DNA of 64,000 bases from Paguma larvata (taxonomy: Eukaryota > Chordata > Mammalia > Carnivora > Viverridae). The stretch covers positions 42,928,659-42,992,658 of the forward strand of contig CM057842.1 of assembly GCA_030068075.1 (NCBI GenBank), read 5' to 3'. The notes beneath the pieces were generated by a model. That model was not told the origin of the DNA. It was given only the letters and a program-made list of their open reading frames with translations, and did no database searches. How positions within the stretch are numbered: position 1 is the first letter of the stretch; each line of letters begins with the position of its first letter. Made by a program: the position numbers and the translations under genes. Shown in pieces: positions 22,263-34,471 of the stretch.

Positions 22263-24599
22263 AAAGATAAAGTTAGCTTGACTTATATGATTATTATCTG
22301 CCAGTCCCTGTAGAAAAAACACCTCATGAGGGCAGGATGATGTCTACTTTGCATGTTATATGTGCTCTACTTGCAACATATCAATAGTATAGGACTGCAC
22401 AATTTGATCAGAAACTGTTTGGCTCAGAAATGTTTGAGAATTAAGAATTTTTCTGAATTTAAAAACGAAATATGGTCCACAAAACTTTCCCAGTGTTACA
22501 TAGCATCACCTGCTGAGTCTGGGTCCCCACTCCATAATCATACACATTTGTAATTCTGTAGCAATATTCACACTAAGGCTATATATAACCTCACATCCCT
22601 TGAGTTCAGTTTTTGCCCCCAAATGAGCTACAGAATATTTGCATTTGTTGAAAATTTATCTTTATTTTCATAACTGGAACTTGATGCCAGGATCACCCAT
22701 TTACTTATATTTAAAGGAGTCATGAATCCATTGTTCCTGAAACTCATTGGAATTTGGGGTCAGGGTCAGCATAGGGTGTGCTGACCCGTTTCTCCTGGTT
22801 GATCTTTGCCATTCCTACAAATGCTTCCTTCAGCAATGTGTAATTTTTCACCCAAAGAGACCACTTTTGTCTCCTAACACTTCCCCAGCCCGCCACCATT
22901 TCTAAGATCTAGCATTACATACAGTTAGGTCCTCGTTATGTGTGACACAATGTATAATGGCAGCAGCACCATTCCGTTAAGCAGGAAACAGAGAAAGAAT
23001 AGGAGAAGAGTTCACTTCTCATTTGGATTTTCTTTCACTTTTTGCCTTCAAACATGTACCAGCTGTCAGCAGACTTCTCTGTTCCTTCCTGTTTAAAATG
23101 CTCGTGTGAGGGGGTTAAAAGAGGGAAGGTGGAATCAAGGACAGATGAAAGAAGCATCTTATCCTTTAAGCAGGCATGGCTGTCTCCTCTTGTATTTGTT
23201 TTGCCTCTGCTCTGTTTAACTGAGCAAGCAAATGAAGCCAAGCAGAGTACTTGTTCAGTAAAAAAACTGTGTGTTGCCTAGTTTCACACATAGGCACTTG
23301 TATGCGGCCTTTGAACATCCCTTGCTATTTATGTTATAAAGACAAACAACACTAAATTGTATTTGTAATGATACTTCGACAGCTGTTCAGTCATCATTTC
23401 TCAATCAGTAATTCAATTTTAAAGGAGTTGTCACATTCAAGAAAATCAGAGTATGTCATTTGTTTTTGATTTTCCTTAGATTATTGCCCATACATTTTGT
23501 AAATAATTTCTATCCACAGAGATTCAGCTGACCTTACAGTTTCTTGGCCAAAATGAATCTCCGCGATCGTTAGAAAGGTTAGAGGAGAAGACTCCCAGCA
23601 AGCAGGATACAGTGGACCGTGTGTGTGCTCTTCCTGGACTGTTCTAGTGGCAGAATGGATAATGTTTCTCCCCGTTGATGCGAGTGGTGAGAGGGAGAAA
23701 GTGAAATATGAGCAGGACTCTGGGACACACCCAACAAACCAGCTTAGCAGAAGAAATACCTCTTCCTTGTCCCTGGTGAGGTGGCTTTGGTTTGCAGTCC
23801 ACTAAGGCAACATGTTCCCTCTGATTACACACATAGACAGAGAGCATTTATGCTCTCAATTGGTGAAGGGCTCTACAAGATGCAGAGTAAAAGGTACAAC
23901 ATGGCAAAGCCACTTTGGTTTGCATCAGGATGCTTCTGTGCATGTATAGTGTAATAAACTGTCTTCCAGATGTGACCCAGATGTAAGTCCCATCTAAACC
24001 CACAGGCTCATGTTCTGAGCTTATCCTCAAACCCTTATGTTCCCTACTAGGTGTGCTGGAGTTTACTTCCTGAATTGAGATTATTGCTATTTAAGTGTTT
24101 CTGACCAAGACCAGGTGTTTAATCACAAGCCTCTTTTGATGTCGTAGGAAGATTGACTCTATATCACAGTCCTAGATTCTTGACTCTCATGGCAGCACTT
24201 CATACCTGCCGTTAGGATTAAGGGCCTAAACAACCCTCAGGGGCAACACCTGGGGACTCCACAGCAATTACAAGTAGAATTGAATCTGGTATTTTTAGTT
24301 TTCTGGGATGAAATCATAGTATTGCATTTTTGTCCTTTCCCAGCAGAGTTGAGTCAGAGTTTGCAAGAGATGAAAAATACTTCCAGCCGAAGAGAAGTGC
24401 AGTGACCTCAGGGCTTTGCTGGAGAAATGTGGCCTTTTACCCCATCCCACACGGTAGCAGCAGAGTGATCTAGCACACAGAACAAAACTCTGCAGGGTTG
24501 TTTTTCTCCATTGGTATCTTTAATTGGCTTAGGGCTGAAAGTCATCTGTGCTCAATTCATAATGTACGGTACTACTTTTGAAACTGTAGAATGCACAAT
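22263..24599. other. Intron without recognised gene
   Basis: Unique-looking sequence. 22480-22560 has faint MER5-like wording. No splice-bounded contactin-like coding sequence was seen. Confidence 0.4.
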
Positions 24600-24735
24600 A
24601 ATGAACCGCAGTGCTAGGCTCTGATAATAAAACTCCAGTGAGTCTGGCAGGGGCTCAACAGTCTGCCTCTCATCACCACCACCAGGTAAGGTGATATTGA
24701 TGCAGGAGGTTTCCTGACCATACTTTGAGGAATAA
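24600..24735 (+). mobile_element. MER5A-like hAT MITE relic
   Basis: 'aactccagtgagtctggcaggggctc' and 'gtaaggtgatattgatgcaggaggtttcctgaccatactttgaggaa' match the second half of MER5A. Confidence 0.5.
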
Positions 24736-27700
24736 ATTTACGCATAGTTTGATTTGTTTTTTTCTGACTTGCCTTCTGTGAAATATTTATCTGAAGATCA
24801 CACCTGCTGTCTGATATGGCTCAGCCCTTTAATGCCTTTCCTACCTATATTGGCTACCTTTTAGGATTGTTTACAGATGCCCTATTTAAAAAAGGTCTAC
24901 ACTTCACATTAGTGGATTTTTCTAATCCATACACTTCCCACTGGCTTGCTCCTTGATGCATGTTATCTCGTGCTGACCTTTGACTTGGAGTGGAGATTTT
25001 GCCCTACGCTTGCTTCACTGTACTTGAACCATGCGCCTCTGCATTGCTTCCTGAAGTCTACCATCACCTGAGATTCAATCTTATTTTTTTCTTCCTAGTC
25101 TCAGAAAAACCTAGGCCACCCCTATCCATTCCAGTTTCCATTCCCAATCTGGCTTCTGGTAGCCTAACTGAGAAGCAGTCTGCTTGCTTACCTGGGAGAG
25201 AAGTTTGGGGACATGTCAAAATGGGCCAAATTAATTACAAAACAAAAAAAAAAAAAAGAGTAAGATTGTGGATGTCTCAATGCTGCAAATAAAATGAGTG
25301 GTACCTAACTGTGGAAATGTGTTTTGTTACTGTATTTCTTAGAGGATTATTTTATTTTTAGGTAAAAGTCATTTTTGTTTCCATTACAGATATAGTACCT
25401 TTTTAGTCTGTGATCTAGGAAATTACGTTCAGGATTAAATAATCTCTTTAAATCTAAAGTTCTATGATTCTATGCATCTCTTTGAGTACTCCAAACATTT
25501 AAGGTATAGCTCTGACACTGTATTTTGTTTCTGGAACACTTACAGGAGGAGGGAAGAAGCAATTGGCTGACAAACATTGATTTTTGTCTCCCCCAAAACA
25601 ACAGATTTTAAAAAGAAAATCAAATGAGGAAAGGAGTTTGAGACTCACTTGTTGAGAACAGTGTTTTCCAATAACTTTCAGTATTTGATGAACAAAGGGA
25701 GAGAAGGGTTAACGGTAGTCTGACCTTAAACTTAAATAAATTTCTGGCCAAGAAATTTCTACTCTTTTCTGAAAACCCAAAGGTTTTCCACTCTTTGCTG
25801 AAACATGAAAAGGGGTCTTCCTTGGCTTAGGTCTTCTCTGTTCTTTTTACAAATATATGGCTTACTCGGAAACTGGTGCATGAGAATTTCTGTGTTAAAC
25901 TTTAGGGAATGCAGTTAGTGTTGTGGACGTATCCAGTTCACCAATTGGCAGATAGTCTCCAAAGAGGGGAGAAGACAGGAAATCATGATGTACCAGTATT
26001 GGCATCTGCACCGAATCCCCCATGCTGGGGCTGGGATCAATGATCTGGAATCTGAAAGTCTGTGTCTGGGCTATTGGCAACTCAGCTGCCCTCACTTTCC
26101 CTTCACCATGATTTTCAAGAATTTTCAGGAGAATGAAAAATAATTGCCTACTGCTCCTCTGAGAGATCCCTGATAATAATGAGTCCATGCCCCTCACTTC
26201 TTCAAGCAGAGTGAGTCACGGGGGTGATTTTTCACCCTTTGGTTATCCACAAGTAAAAACATCAGTCTGAATATCCTGTCATGTAAATAAGATGAGATTC
26301 ATTTCTTCTAAACAAAGGGTAGTGGTTACAGCAGGAATATAATGTGTATCAAGTAAGATAAGTAGGGCAGTGGATTATTGCATCACCCTGAGTGTACCTT
26401 TTCTTTGTCACATCAGTGCCTCTAATATGTCACATAGAACTCTTGGAAGTGTTCTCACATTTAGCTATTGGCATTCAACTCTATGAGTGTTTTAAGGAAG
26501 TGTTGGTTTAATTTCAACTTGAGCGCCATACCCTGACAAATCCATCCATTTCCTTGTGTGGATCAGTTTTATCGTTCTGTTCCCATCTGTTTGCCTCTCA
26601 GCCGTTAGTTCAAACATGTTCTGAAAGTTCTTCTCTATATGCCTCTCTATACACCTGAGAGAGAAAGTTTAGAAGTATGTCTAAAGCCAGTGTTGGCTGA
26701 TTTCTGCTCTTAGGAAATGGAGAGCTAGGAACAAAAGGATCTGTGTTAGTAGTTTTACCTTTTTAGTGTGGAAAAGAATCATCCAGACTGAACTAGGTTA
26801 AGGCAAATTCATGGGCCCTGGATTTTTCTGATGAAGTCAGTTTGGATTGGAGTCTAAAAAAACAAGCCCTGCCCTTGTTCTGTACTTGCACATACACAAT
26901 TACGATGCAGGTGGTCCACAGTCTAACTTGGAGACATCTTGGCTTATTAAAACCTTGTCCTCTGTCATTTTTCTGAGATGCTCCTTTATGCTGAAAATCA
27001 TGGCTACCCCTCCAATTACATAGAAAAACTTAATGTGAGAAAGGAACGGGGAAACTTACAGACTTTACACATGGCAAATGCAAAGTGTTTAGTATGTACC
27101 TTCAAATCTTTAAGACACTTGAAAGTCACTTTGTTGCTACTACACAAAGAACACACTGATGTCTCTGTCTATGTTTCATCTAAGAATGTCATTCTGAGGA
27201 CTCTGTTTCACCCCGGTACCTCAAAGTTTGAGACAACTAAAACAACTCTTTAACTCTTTTTTGTCAAAAATGTTGATAACTGTAGGCTAAAGGTTTTTAA
27301 GTCAGGCTATCTGTCTTCAACATCTGCATTGCTTAACTTTCTAAAATCTCTCTCTCCGTCCTTTTGAAACCAAATAACTCGTGCTTGAAAAGCTATGGAT
27401 TTCCTTAGATGAGAACTGAAATGCCATTCCCTTTATGCTCATGTTAATTTACAGGCAGCAAGCTTGGTTAACCAAGAGAAAATAAAAACTTTGGATGAAG
27501 TGTGTTATTTATAGCGAATGCAAAAGCATCATTATTATCAATTCTTGTTACAAAATACACAGAAAAAGTATCATTTTTGTTATTTAAATATGGCGTGGAT
27601 ACATTGAGAAATAGTACAGATGTTAATCTGCAGCCTCTCAGCTGTATCCTGGATAATCATTATTATGTTTTATTCTTATTTAGAATTACTAGTAATAGAC

Positions 27701-28258
27701 TGTGTATTTCTGTATGAAATTCAAATCAGAGAACAGCAATGAATTGAGATGATTGATATTATATATATACACACACACACATAATTTTGGAATTGGGACA
27801 ACAATAGAAATATTTCTCTCTTAGAGAGAAATCCACCAAGCATGCTGCTATGGTAGTGAACTTGATGAGTAACATTTGTTACTTAAATAGACGTGCCAAA
27901 AATTCACAGAATTCTTCGTATCTGAATTGAGCTAATCCTTGACCAGTGTTTAAATTTGTTTTGAAACTAGCTGTGTAATTGTTGAAAATCTGAAATGTAA
28001 ATATCTGGATTCCGAAGTTTCTGGCTTCAAACCACGAGTGTTAAATAAAACCCAGTATGTGTACTTTCATTCTATGCTTTTGAGTTCTTTGGCAGATCCT
28101 GTTTTCTTTGTGTCAGTCTCATTAACATGAGATTTTATACATGGAATAAGGAGAGAGGGTGGTGGAGGTAATATAATTCATGTCATCTTTGAATGCAAAC
28201 TTCACATGTATGTGCATGTAAGTTTAGGAGACAATATTCAGGAATTCTCTCCCATTCT
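24736..28258. other. Intron without recognised gene
   Basis: Long, mostly unique stretch. It contains a poly(A) run at 25241-25257, a (TA)/(CA) dinucleotide patch at 27757-27782 and a perfect short palindrome at 27812-27832. Open frames here show no family resemblance. Confidence 0.45.
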
Positions 28259-28259
28259 T

Positions 28260-28362
28260 AAGTGTAGAAGCACTGACCTAGTCCAGTCCTGTTATTTTAG
28301 AGAGGAGAAAACTGAGGGCTAGAGAGACTAGGTGATGAAGAGTTAAGTCATGGATTTAGTAG
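28260..28362 (-). repeat. MIR SINE relic
   Basis: 'ttattttagagaggagaaaactgagggctagagagactaggtgatg' is the inverse of the MIR core. Confidence 0.6.
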
Positions 28363-30063
28363 TTGATCCAAGGTATTGAATCTTACTTAGTTCATCATTT
28401 TTCTGAATTCACATCCTGCTTGTTTTCATCACAAGGTCATTGGCAGTCCCCACTCCTCTATAATAAAATAGAATTCTGTTTTGTCACCTTGTCTCAAATT
28501 TTCTTCTATCTCAACCTCAACATATGGATTCTTTTAAGGTCGGGTTATAAGGCATACAAAAAATTACCTTACTTCCTATCCTTCACCAAGATTCCCAAAT
28601 TAGCTTTCTTCTTTTCCCTCAGTCCTGATTCACCTACATGAATTTAGTCTCATCCTATCACCTATCAACAAAGGCTGGTTATAAAGGTTTTTTTAGGATA
28701 GCAGTTGCAATTCGCACTCTTCAAAATAATCACACCTTGGTGGGGAGTGGATTCTCAGCTACAGGGTGATATTCAATATTACTTTACATCATAGCCACTG
28801 GCCCTTCTATCTGGAAACTCATCAGGCAGTGCCTAAGTCAGCTGTTTGAATAGATTAAAAAGTGAAAAAAAATTACACTCAAATAGAACAAGTCTTTATT
28901 GATGATCTGTGTACAAACTGCTGTACCTGGTACATCAGAGCATACAAAAAATGTGTAAGATAGGGTTATACTCTCCAGGAGGTTACAGTCCAAAACAGGA
29001 AGAAGAAAGCTGCAAACACACTTGATAGAAAAAGATGTGTCCCCAGGGAAATATAACTGTAGAATCATGTGGTAAAGAAAGAAGATAAGGATCTAGAAAA
29101 GCTTTGTAGGTTAAAAAAAAAAAAAAGCAAACAAACAAACTGGAACTAGATTTTGAAGAATGAAAATCACTTCCATGGGTGTAGCTGGTGAAGTGTACTC
29201 TGAAAACGTATGTAATTTATATACTCTATATAAAGTATGATTTGTGGATTACCAGTCTGAACTTTACTGCTATTTTGTGATAAAGTAAGTTTCACACATC
29301 TAGTTATTGTTATTAAGAGAAAGCAATTAGAAAAATTCCTATATCATTGTATGTCACTGAACTAGCTATAGACTAATTTGGATGTTACTGAATTTGTGTG
29401 CCGAGTCACTTATGGTTCTAGATGTATGGTACTTCTACAAATCCTCATGTTTGGGTCCATCGTAGGTTGGGAAAAAAACAAACAAGCTGGTCATTTACCA
29501 CAGATAATTTAAGAGTCATGACTCAACAATGTTCTTTACCTATGTAGACAATTTAAGAAACTTTTACATGTATGTTAGCAGTACAGCGCTGTTTCTCATT
29601 ATTAAGTTTTTTATGAAATCATCATTGCTTACTTCCAATTGTATTATCCTGTTACAGAGCAGAGAAATTTTAACTTTGTGAAGTTAGACCAAATGACAGA
29701 GCCACAAAAGAAATGTGGAAGAACAAAATATGAACAAAATAAATGAGTAAGCAAAAGACAGATGGAACAGTAACTAAGAGGAGACAAAAGGGAATGCCAA
29801 GCAGTTTTCCTGAAGTTGTTAGTAAAAATAAGTTATCAGTATGAAGGAGAGTTTGTGTCTCCCCTTCGTGATATTCTGTGAAGGATTAGTCTTCAATGGA
29901 AAACTTCATCTAAAGGCTGAAACTAAATCTTTCGTGTATTACTTTTTTTGTTGTTGTTTATTTTTTTTATCTCTCCTATTTTCATTTTTTCCTTGGTTCC
30001 TGTTATCGTTCCTATTTGGAAGATGTTCTCTTCATTTTTGGACATTCTCTGCTCTTGTTTCAG
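28363..30063. other. Intron immediately upstream of the first Ig1 exon
   Basis: Mostly unique. 28870-29000 resembles an L2 relic ('gatagggttatactctccaggaggttacagtcc'). A poly(A)/(CAAA)n run lies at 29113-29140. The last 130 bases before the exon are T-rich, supplying the polypyrimidine tract. Confidence 0.45.
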
Positions 30064-30190
30064 ATGACTACACACTGCATGGCCCTGTTTTTATTCAAGA
30101 ACCAAGTCATGTAATGTTCCCTTTGAATTCTGAGGAGAAAAAGGTGAAGCTCAATTGTGAAGTTAAAGGGAATCCAAAACCACATATCAG
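30064..30190 (+). CDS. CNTN4: CNTN4 coding exon, first half of Ig domain 1
   Basis: This exon encodes the start of mature contactin-4, a GPI-anchored neuronal cell-adhesion protein with six Ig and four fibronectin-III domains that acts on the axon surface. The reading begins with a split Asp codon (phase 1) and gives [15 protein letters not shown], then [20 protein letters not shown] and NPKPHI, ending in a split Arg codon (phase 2). Cys at exon residue 32 is the first cysteine of the Ig1 disulfide. The first residues fall where the signal peptide is normally removed. The acceptor is a pyrimidine-rich run ending in TTTCAG at 30058-30063. The donor is CAG|GTTTGT at 30191, a fairly weak site. 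Reading continues open into the intron to a stop near 30275. The match to CNTN4 rather than CNTN3, 5 or 6 rests on recognising the sequence. I am very sure of the contactin family and quite sure of the paralogue. Confidence 0.93.
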
Positions 30191-30780
30191 GTTTGTTCGT
30201 TTAAATCACACGTTTCCATGGATACAGTTACTATTATTAAAATTGACAAGTACTTCCAGAGTACTAATTACATAAAGATCTTTCAGACAGGATCATAGGA
30301 CATCCTGACATAGTAAAGGGATGATTGTGCTCATGAAAAGTTGAGTGCCCGACGTCTGTTTCTGGTTACACCGGGAATTGAATATCCTATATAACTCCCT
30401 CACTAAAAGTCTAAATATTTCCTAACATATTTTTTTAAACATACATCAACAAACTGGTAGGAAAGTAAGAAATACTCAGAAGTAAAAAAGAATAAAATAA
30501 GTAGGCTTAAAACCCAGAGAAGAAAACTGACCCCCAAAAGCAGTTTTCACCTTGATGAATTATGTGAACTGGAGCTTTGGATTTTGCAGCCTCACAAGGG
30601 ATCACAAGACAAAGCCTAGAGTCAACGGAGAGGAGAATGTAACATGAGAAGGCCTCCCAGCATAGGCCTGGACCCTAAGGGCCGCACACTGAGGGCGTTT
30701 GTAACAAGAAATAAGCTTGACTTCCCCAAAGAACTTGCAAGCAAAAGTAACTGCGTATTTCACATTTTGATGCTAAGTGG

Positions 30781-30979
30781 CCTTTAAAGTTTTTATTTAT
30801 GTATTTTGAGAGAGAGAAAGAGAGAATGAATGGGAGAGCAGGAGGGGAACAGAGAAAGAGGGAGACAGAGAATCCCAGGCAGGCTCCACACAGGGCTCAA
30901 ACCCAGGAAACGTGATATCATGACCTGGACTGAAATCAAGAGTGGGCCTCTCAGTCAACTAAACCACTCAGGCGCCCCT
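30781..30979 (-). mobile_element. tRNA-Lys SINE (SINEC_Fc-like)
   Basis: The + strand shows the reversed tail 'ttttatttatgtattttgagagag', a GA-rich middle and the reversed head 'ccactcaggcgcccc'. The target duplication tgctaagtgg lies at 30771-30780 and 30982-30991. Confidence 0.93.
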
Positions 30980-31262
30980 GCTGCTAAGTGGTTTTAATAG
31001 AAGATGAGACACAGCTGAAAGGAGAATTAGTAAATTGCATGATCTGTCTGAAGAAATCATCCAAAGGCAGCAGAAAGGGGCAAAAAGAAGCAAAGGGAGA
31101 GAGAAAGAATGAGACAGGAAGGCAGGAGAAAGAAAGCATAAGTGAAAATGAGATTAATAGAAAATGTTTACATATGTTTAATCACAGTTCCATAAAGAAA
31201 AGTAAGGGAGAATGAGGCAGAGGCAATATTTTAAGAGAAGGTTAAGAATTTTCCGAAGTTAA

Positions 31263-31468
31263 GGGTGCCTGGGTGGCTCAGTCAGTTGAGCTTCCGACTT
31301 CAGCTCAGGTCGTGATTTCATGGTTCATGGGTCCGAGCCCCACGTCGGGCTCTGTGCAGACAGCTCAGAACCCGGAGCTTGCTTTGGATTCTGTGTCTCC
31401 CTCTCTCTCTGCCCCTCCCCTGCTTGCACTCTGTCTCTCTCATAAAAATAAACATTAAAAAAAAAATT
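31263..31468 (+). mobile_element. tRNA-Lys SINE (SINEC_Fc-like)
   Basis: GGGTGCCTGGGTGGCTCAGT head, full body and AAAATAAACATTAAAAA tail. The flanks aattttccgaagttaa (31247-31262) and aatttccaaagttaa (31465-31479) are the target duplication. Confidence 0.95.
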
Positions 31469-31504
31469 TCCAAAGTTAATTAAAAATTCCAAGCTATCAG
31501 GGCT

Positions 31505-31622
31505 TGGAATGAGCCTGGCTGTCTCAGTCGTCGGAAGATGTGACTGTTGATGTCGGAGTTGTGAGTTCTAGCCCCACGTTGCGTATAGAGATTATTTAAA
31601 AATAAACTCTTAAAAAAATCAC
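31505..31622 (+). mobile_element. Short older tRNA-Lys SINE
   Basis: 'gagcctggctgtctcagtcgtcggaagatgtgactgttgatgtcgg' and 'gtgagttctagccccacgttg', then 'agagattatttaaaaataaactcttaaaa', is a short carnivore tRNA-SINE with a diverged head. Confidence 0.7.
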
Positions 31623-32980
31623 AAGCTATAGATTTAGGAAGCCAAACGAATTCCAAGGAGTACAAATGGAAACAAAGCCTCATCTAGAATTATTATAGTG
31701 AAACAGTAGAATGTCCAACTCAAAGATGATCATAAAAATAGTCAAATTTGTAATATCGATAACCTTTAAATAGGTGACAGAGCAGACTTCTCAACAGCAA
31801 CAAAAAAACAAGATGGAAGACAGAATCTTCAATATCCTGAGAGAAATTAACTGTCAAATTTCTACATAGCAGAAATACTTTTTAAAAAAGAGAACAAAAT
31901 ATGTTCTCAGTCATTCAGAAACTAAAGTTTGACTCCAGCAGACACACTTACTAGAGAAAATTCTAAAAGATACAATTAAAGCAAAATAAAAATGACATCA
32001 GGTAGAGTATGAGAGGTACAAGAACTAAAGCTAGGTAAACCAGATGGTGAAGATTGTCTTCCTACATCAAAATCAATAGGAATTACACTAAACAGTAACA
32101 TAATTTTAAAAAGCACTGTCTTGTGGAAATAAAAAAAAAATTAAAAACCATAACAATAATAGAAATACATTTTTAAAAAAACTGCCCAATGGACTTATCC
32201 GCATGGTTAAAAAAAAATGAAATAAAATTTGACCCTGACCTAACTGTGTACACAAAGAGCAATTTCAGATAAATGGAATACCTACCTGGGGCGTATACAC
32301 TTTTAAAAGAAGATAGGCCCATATATCTATGACTTTGGAGGGAAGGAAATGTTTCTCAACTATGACAGAAAAAGCACAGATCTTAAAAGAAAATATTTAA
32401 CTTCATTAACATTAAGAACTTCTGTTCAACAGAAATACCGAGATGAGTAAAATTTCAAGCTTCCAACTGGGAGAAGATATTTTTGATACATGTCATTGGC
32501 AAAGAAATAATAATCCAAAAATATTTTTTAAATCCCCACAACTCCAAATGTAAAAATAAAAAAAAGAGAAAAAAACCAAGTAGCCTAGCAGAAATATTAC
32601 CAAAAGACTTGATTAGGTACTTCTAAGAAAAGGAATATCAAATATCCATTAAATATGTAGAAAGATTATCATTGACATTACTGAGCAGAAATATACAAAT
32701 TAAAACTAAAGTGACACACTCTTCCAAGCCTACCAGATTCACAGAAATTTAGAAGATTAAATTCAACATAGTACAGATAAATAAAACCTGGTCTTTCATA
32801 CTAGGTAACCCTAAGCAGTAGTGAAAATGATGAATTATAGCTGCAGTGTGGTGCATCACAGGAACGTAATTTTGAGCAAACAAAGCAAGTCACAGAGTCA
32901 TAGAGTATAGTTCCATATTCATAAAGTTCAAAAGCAGGTCGGCTGGAGCACTTGTTTAAGGATACCAGCACACTTGATAA

Positions 32981-33625
32981 CATCATAAAGAAAATCAAGG
33001 GAATGAGAGAGCCAAAGTTAGAGGTTATAATTAACTATTGAGAGGGGAATGATTAGAATCTAAATGGAAATAGGAGACTTTAAAAGTAATAATATTACTT
33101 TTCTTAGACACAGATCTTTATTGCCTCGTGATGTTTTATAATTGCGGCAGGTGAAATTTTCTTGGTTCTTCTAGGTGGACTAAGACTTAAATTTACACGA
33201 GGCAGATTAACAGAAGATAATCAAATTTAATCGCATATGTATGAGGAATCCACACACATATGAAATTCCAGACAGGCAAAATGTGGTCTATATGTCATTC
33301 TGAACTGAGGAGAAGGGGGTAGGAGTCTGAGACTTCAAAGGGAAAGGATGAAACACACAGAAAGATTAAAAAAGTAAATGTTGGGTGAAAAAGTGTTTGC
33401 TGGGCCGTGTAGAAACAGTGACTCCATATATCATATAAATAGGATTTTGCCTCTATTCACATTTAGTGATAAAAACTTTAAGTTAATAACCAAAATGTAA
33501 TAGTGTATAAAAACCAAAATAATATATAACATATGTCGTAGTTAGGAGAGGAAGAGATTAGAGCCCTTCGGGATCCACAGACATGGGGTTTGAACTGAGA
33601 TACTTAGTTTGCAAAGTGGCAGAGC
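32981..33625. other. Unclassified intron block
   Basis: 33120-33430 ('gcggcaggtgaaattttcttgg...gaggcagattaacagaagataatcaaatttaat...tgctgggccgtgtagaaacag') has the feel of an old LTR, but I cannot name the family. Confidence 0.3.
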
Positions 33626-34471
33626 GCAAAGGTCATCTTATTTTTTTTTATTTTTTATAATAGTTTATTTTCAAATTGGTTTACATATAACACCCAGTGT
33701 TCATCCCAACACGTGCCCTCTTTAATGCCCGTCACCCCCTCTCCCCGCTCCCTCACTCCCCTCACCCTTAGTTTGTTCTTAGTCTTTGAGAGTCTCTTAT
33801 GTTTTATCTCCCTCCCTCTCTGTGTCTTTTTTTCCTTTCCCCTCTTCCCCTCCCCCTGGTTTTTGCTTAGTCTCACAAAGTCCACCTATTCGTGGAAACA
33901 TATGGTATCTGTCTTTTTCTGACTGACTTATTTCACTTAACATAATACCCTCCAGTTCCATCCATCTGGCTACACATGGCCAGATTTCATTTTTTCTCAT
34001 TGCCACGTATTAGTCCATTGTATATATGTGCCATGCCACAACTTCTTTATCCATTCGTCAGTTGATGGGCACTTGGTCTCTTTCCATGATTTGGCTAGTG
34101 TCGAAAGTGCTGCTATGAACATTGGGGTACACAGTGTACCCCTATGTACCCTATGCATCAGCATTCCTGTGTCTCTTGGGTAGATTGCTGGCAGTGCTAT
34201 TGCTGGGTCATAGGGTAGTTCTATTTTCATTCTTTTGAGGAACCTCCACACCGTTTTCCAGAGCGGCTGAGCCAGTTTGCATTCCCACCAACAGTGTAGG
34301 AGGGTGCCTCCTTCTCCACATCCCCGCCAGCATCTATAGTTTACCGATTCATTCATTTTAGCTACTCGAACCGGTGTAAGGTGATATCTCAGTGTGGTTT
34401 TGATTTGTGTTTCCCTGATGATGAGTGACTTTGAACATCGTTTCATGTGTCTGTTGGCAAAGGCCATCTTA
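33626..34471 (-). mobile_element. 5'-truncated young L1 with 15-bp target duplication
   Basis: The element spans 33641-34456 and reads 3' UTR to ORF2 C-terminus on the minus strand. ORF2 relics include [49 protein letters not shown] and [20 protein letters not shown], with an open frame of 182 codons over 33997-34545 that runs past the element. The target duplication gcaaagg-t/c-catctta lies at 33626-33640 and 34457-34471. With about 0.8 kb left, it cannot encode a full ORF2. Confidence 0.93.

Larger units (their letters stand above)
1..30063 (+). other. CNTN4: CNTN4 upstream intron, partial
   Basis: This is inferred to be the 3' portion of the intron before the first Ig1 exon, because no contactin-like coding sequence was recognised here. 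I looked for the short signal-peptide exon by eye and did not find it, but a 50-60 base exon could be missed. Open frames in this stretch are short and lack family resemblance except where they are relics of L1 ORF2. Confidence 0.75.
30990..32980 (+). mobile_element. HAL1/L1-derived LINE relic with inserted SINEs
   Basis: A-rich sense-strand LINE. 31205-31260 and 31480-31500 give 'gaatgaggcagaggcaatattttaagag...aattttccgaagtta', an ORF1-end pattern. 31750-31990 gives 'agcagacttctcaacagcaacaaaaaaacaagatgg...gagagaaattaactgtcaa...ccagcagacacacttactagag'. 32230-32980 resembles ORF2 C-terminal and 3' UTR sequence. No frame is intact. Two SINEs split it. Confidence 0.65.

Noticed and set aside
29113..29140. 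Poly(A) plus (CAAA)n as a second tail-only insertion
   Set aside because: No flanking direct repeat could be found, so it is recorded only as a simple repeat.
29841..30062. Open frame extending upstream of the first exon with a hydrophobic stretch
   Set aside because: It is read-through of intron and polypyrimidine tract in frame with the exon. The real exon starts after TTTCAG at 30063, so the hydrophobic run is not the contactin signal peptide.
29841..30190. Possible alternative first exon giving a new N-terminus
   Set aside because: No promoter-like or CpG-rich sequence precedes it, and the hydrophobic segment is produced by a T-rich splice tract.
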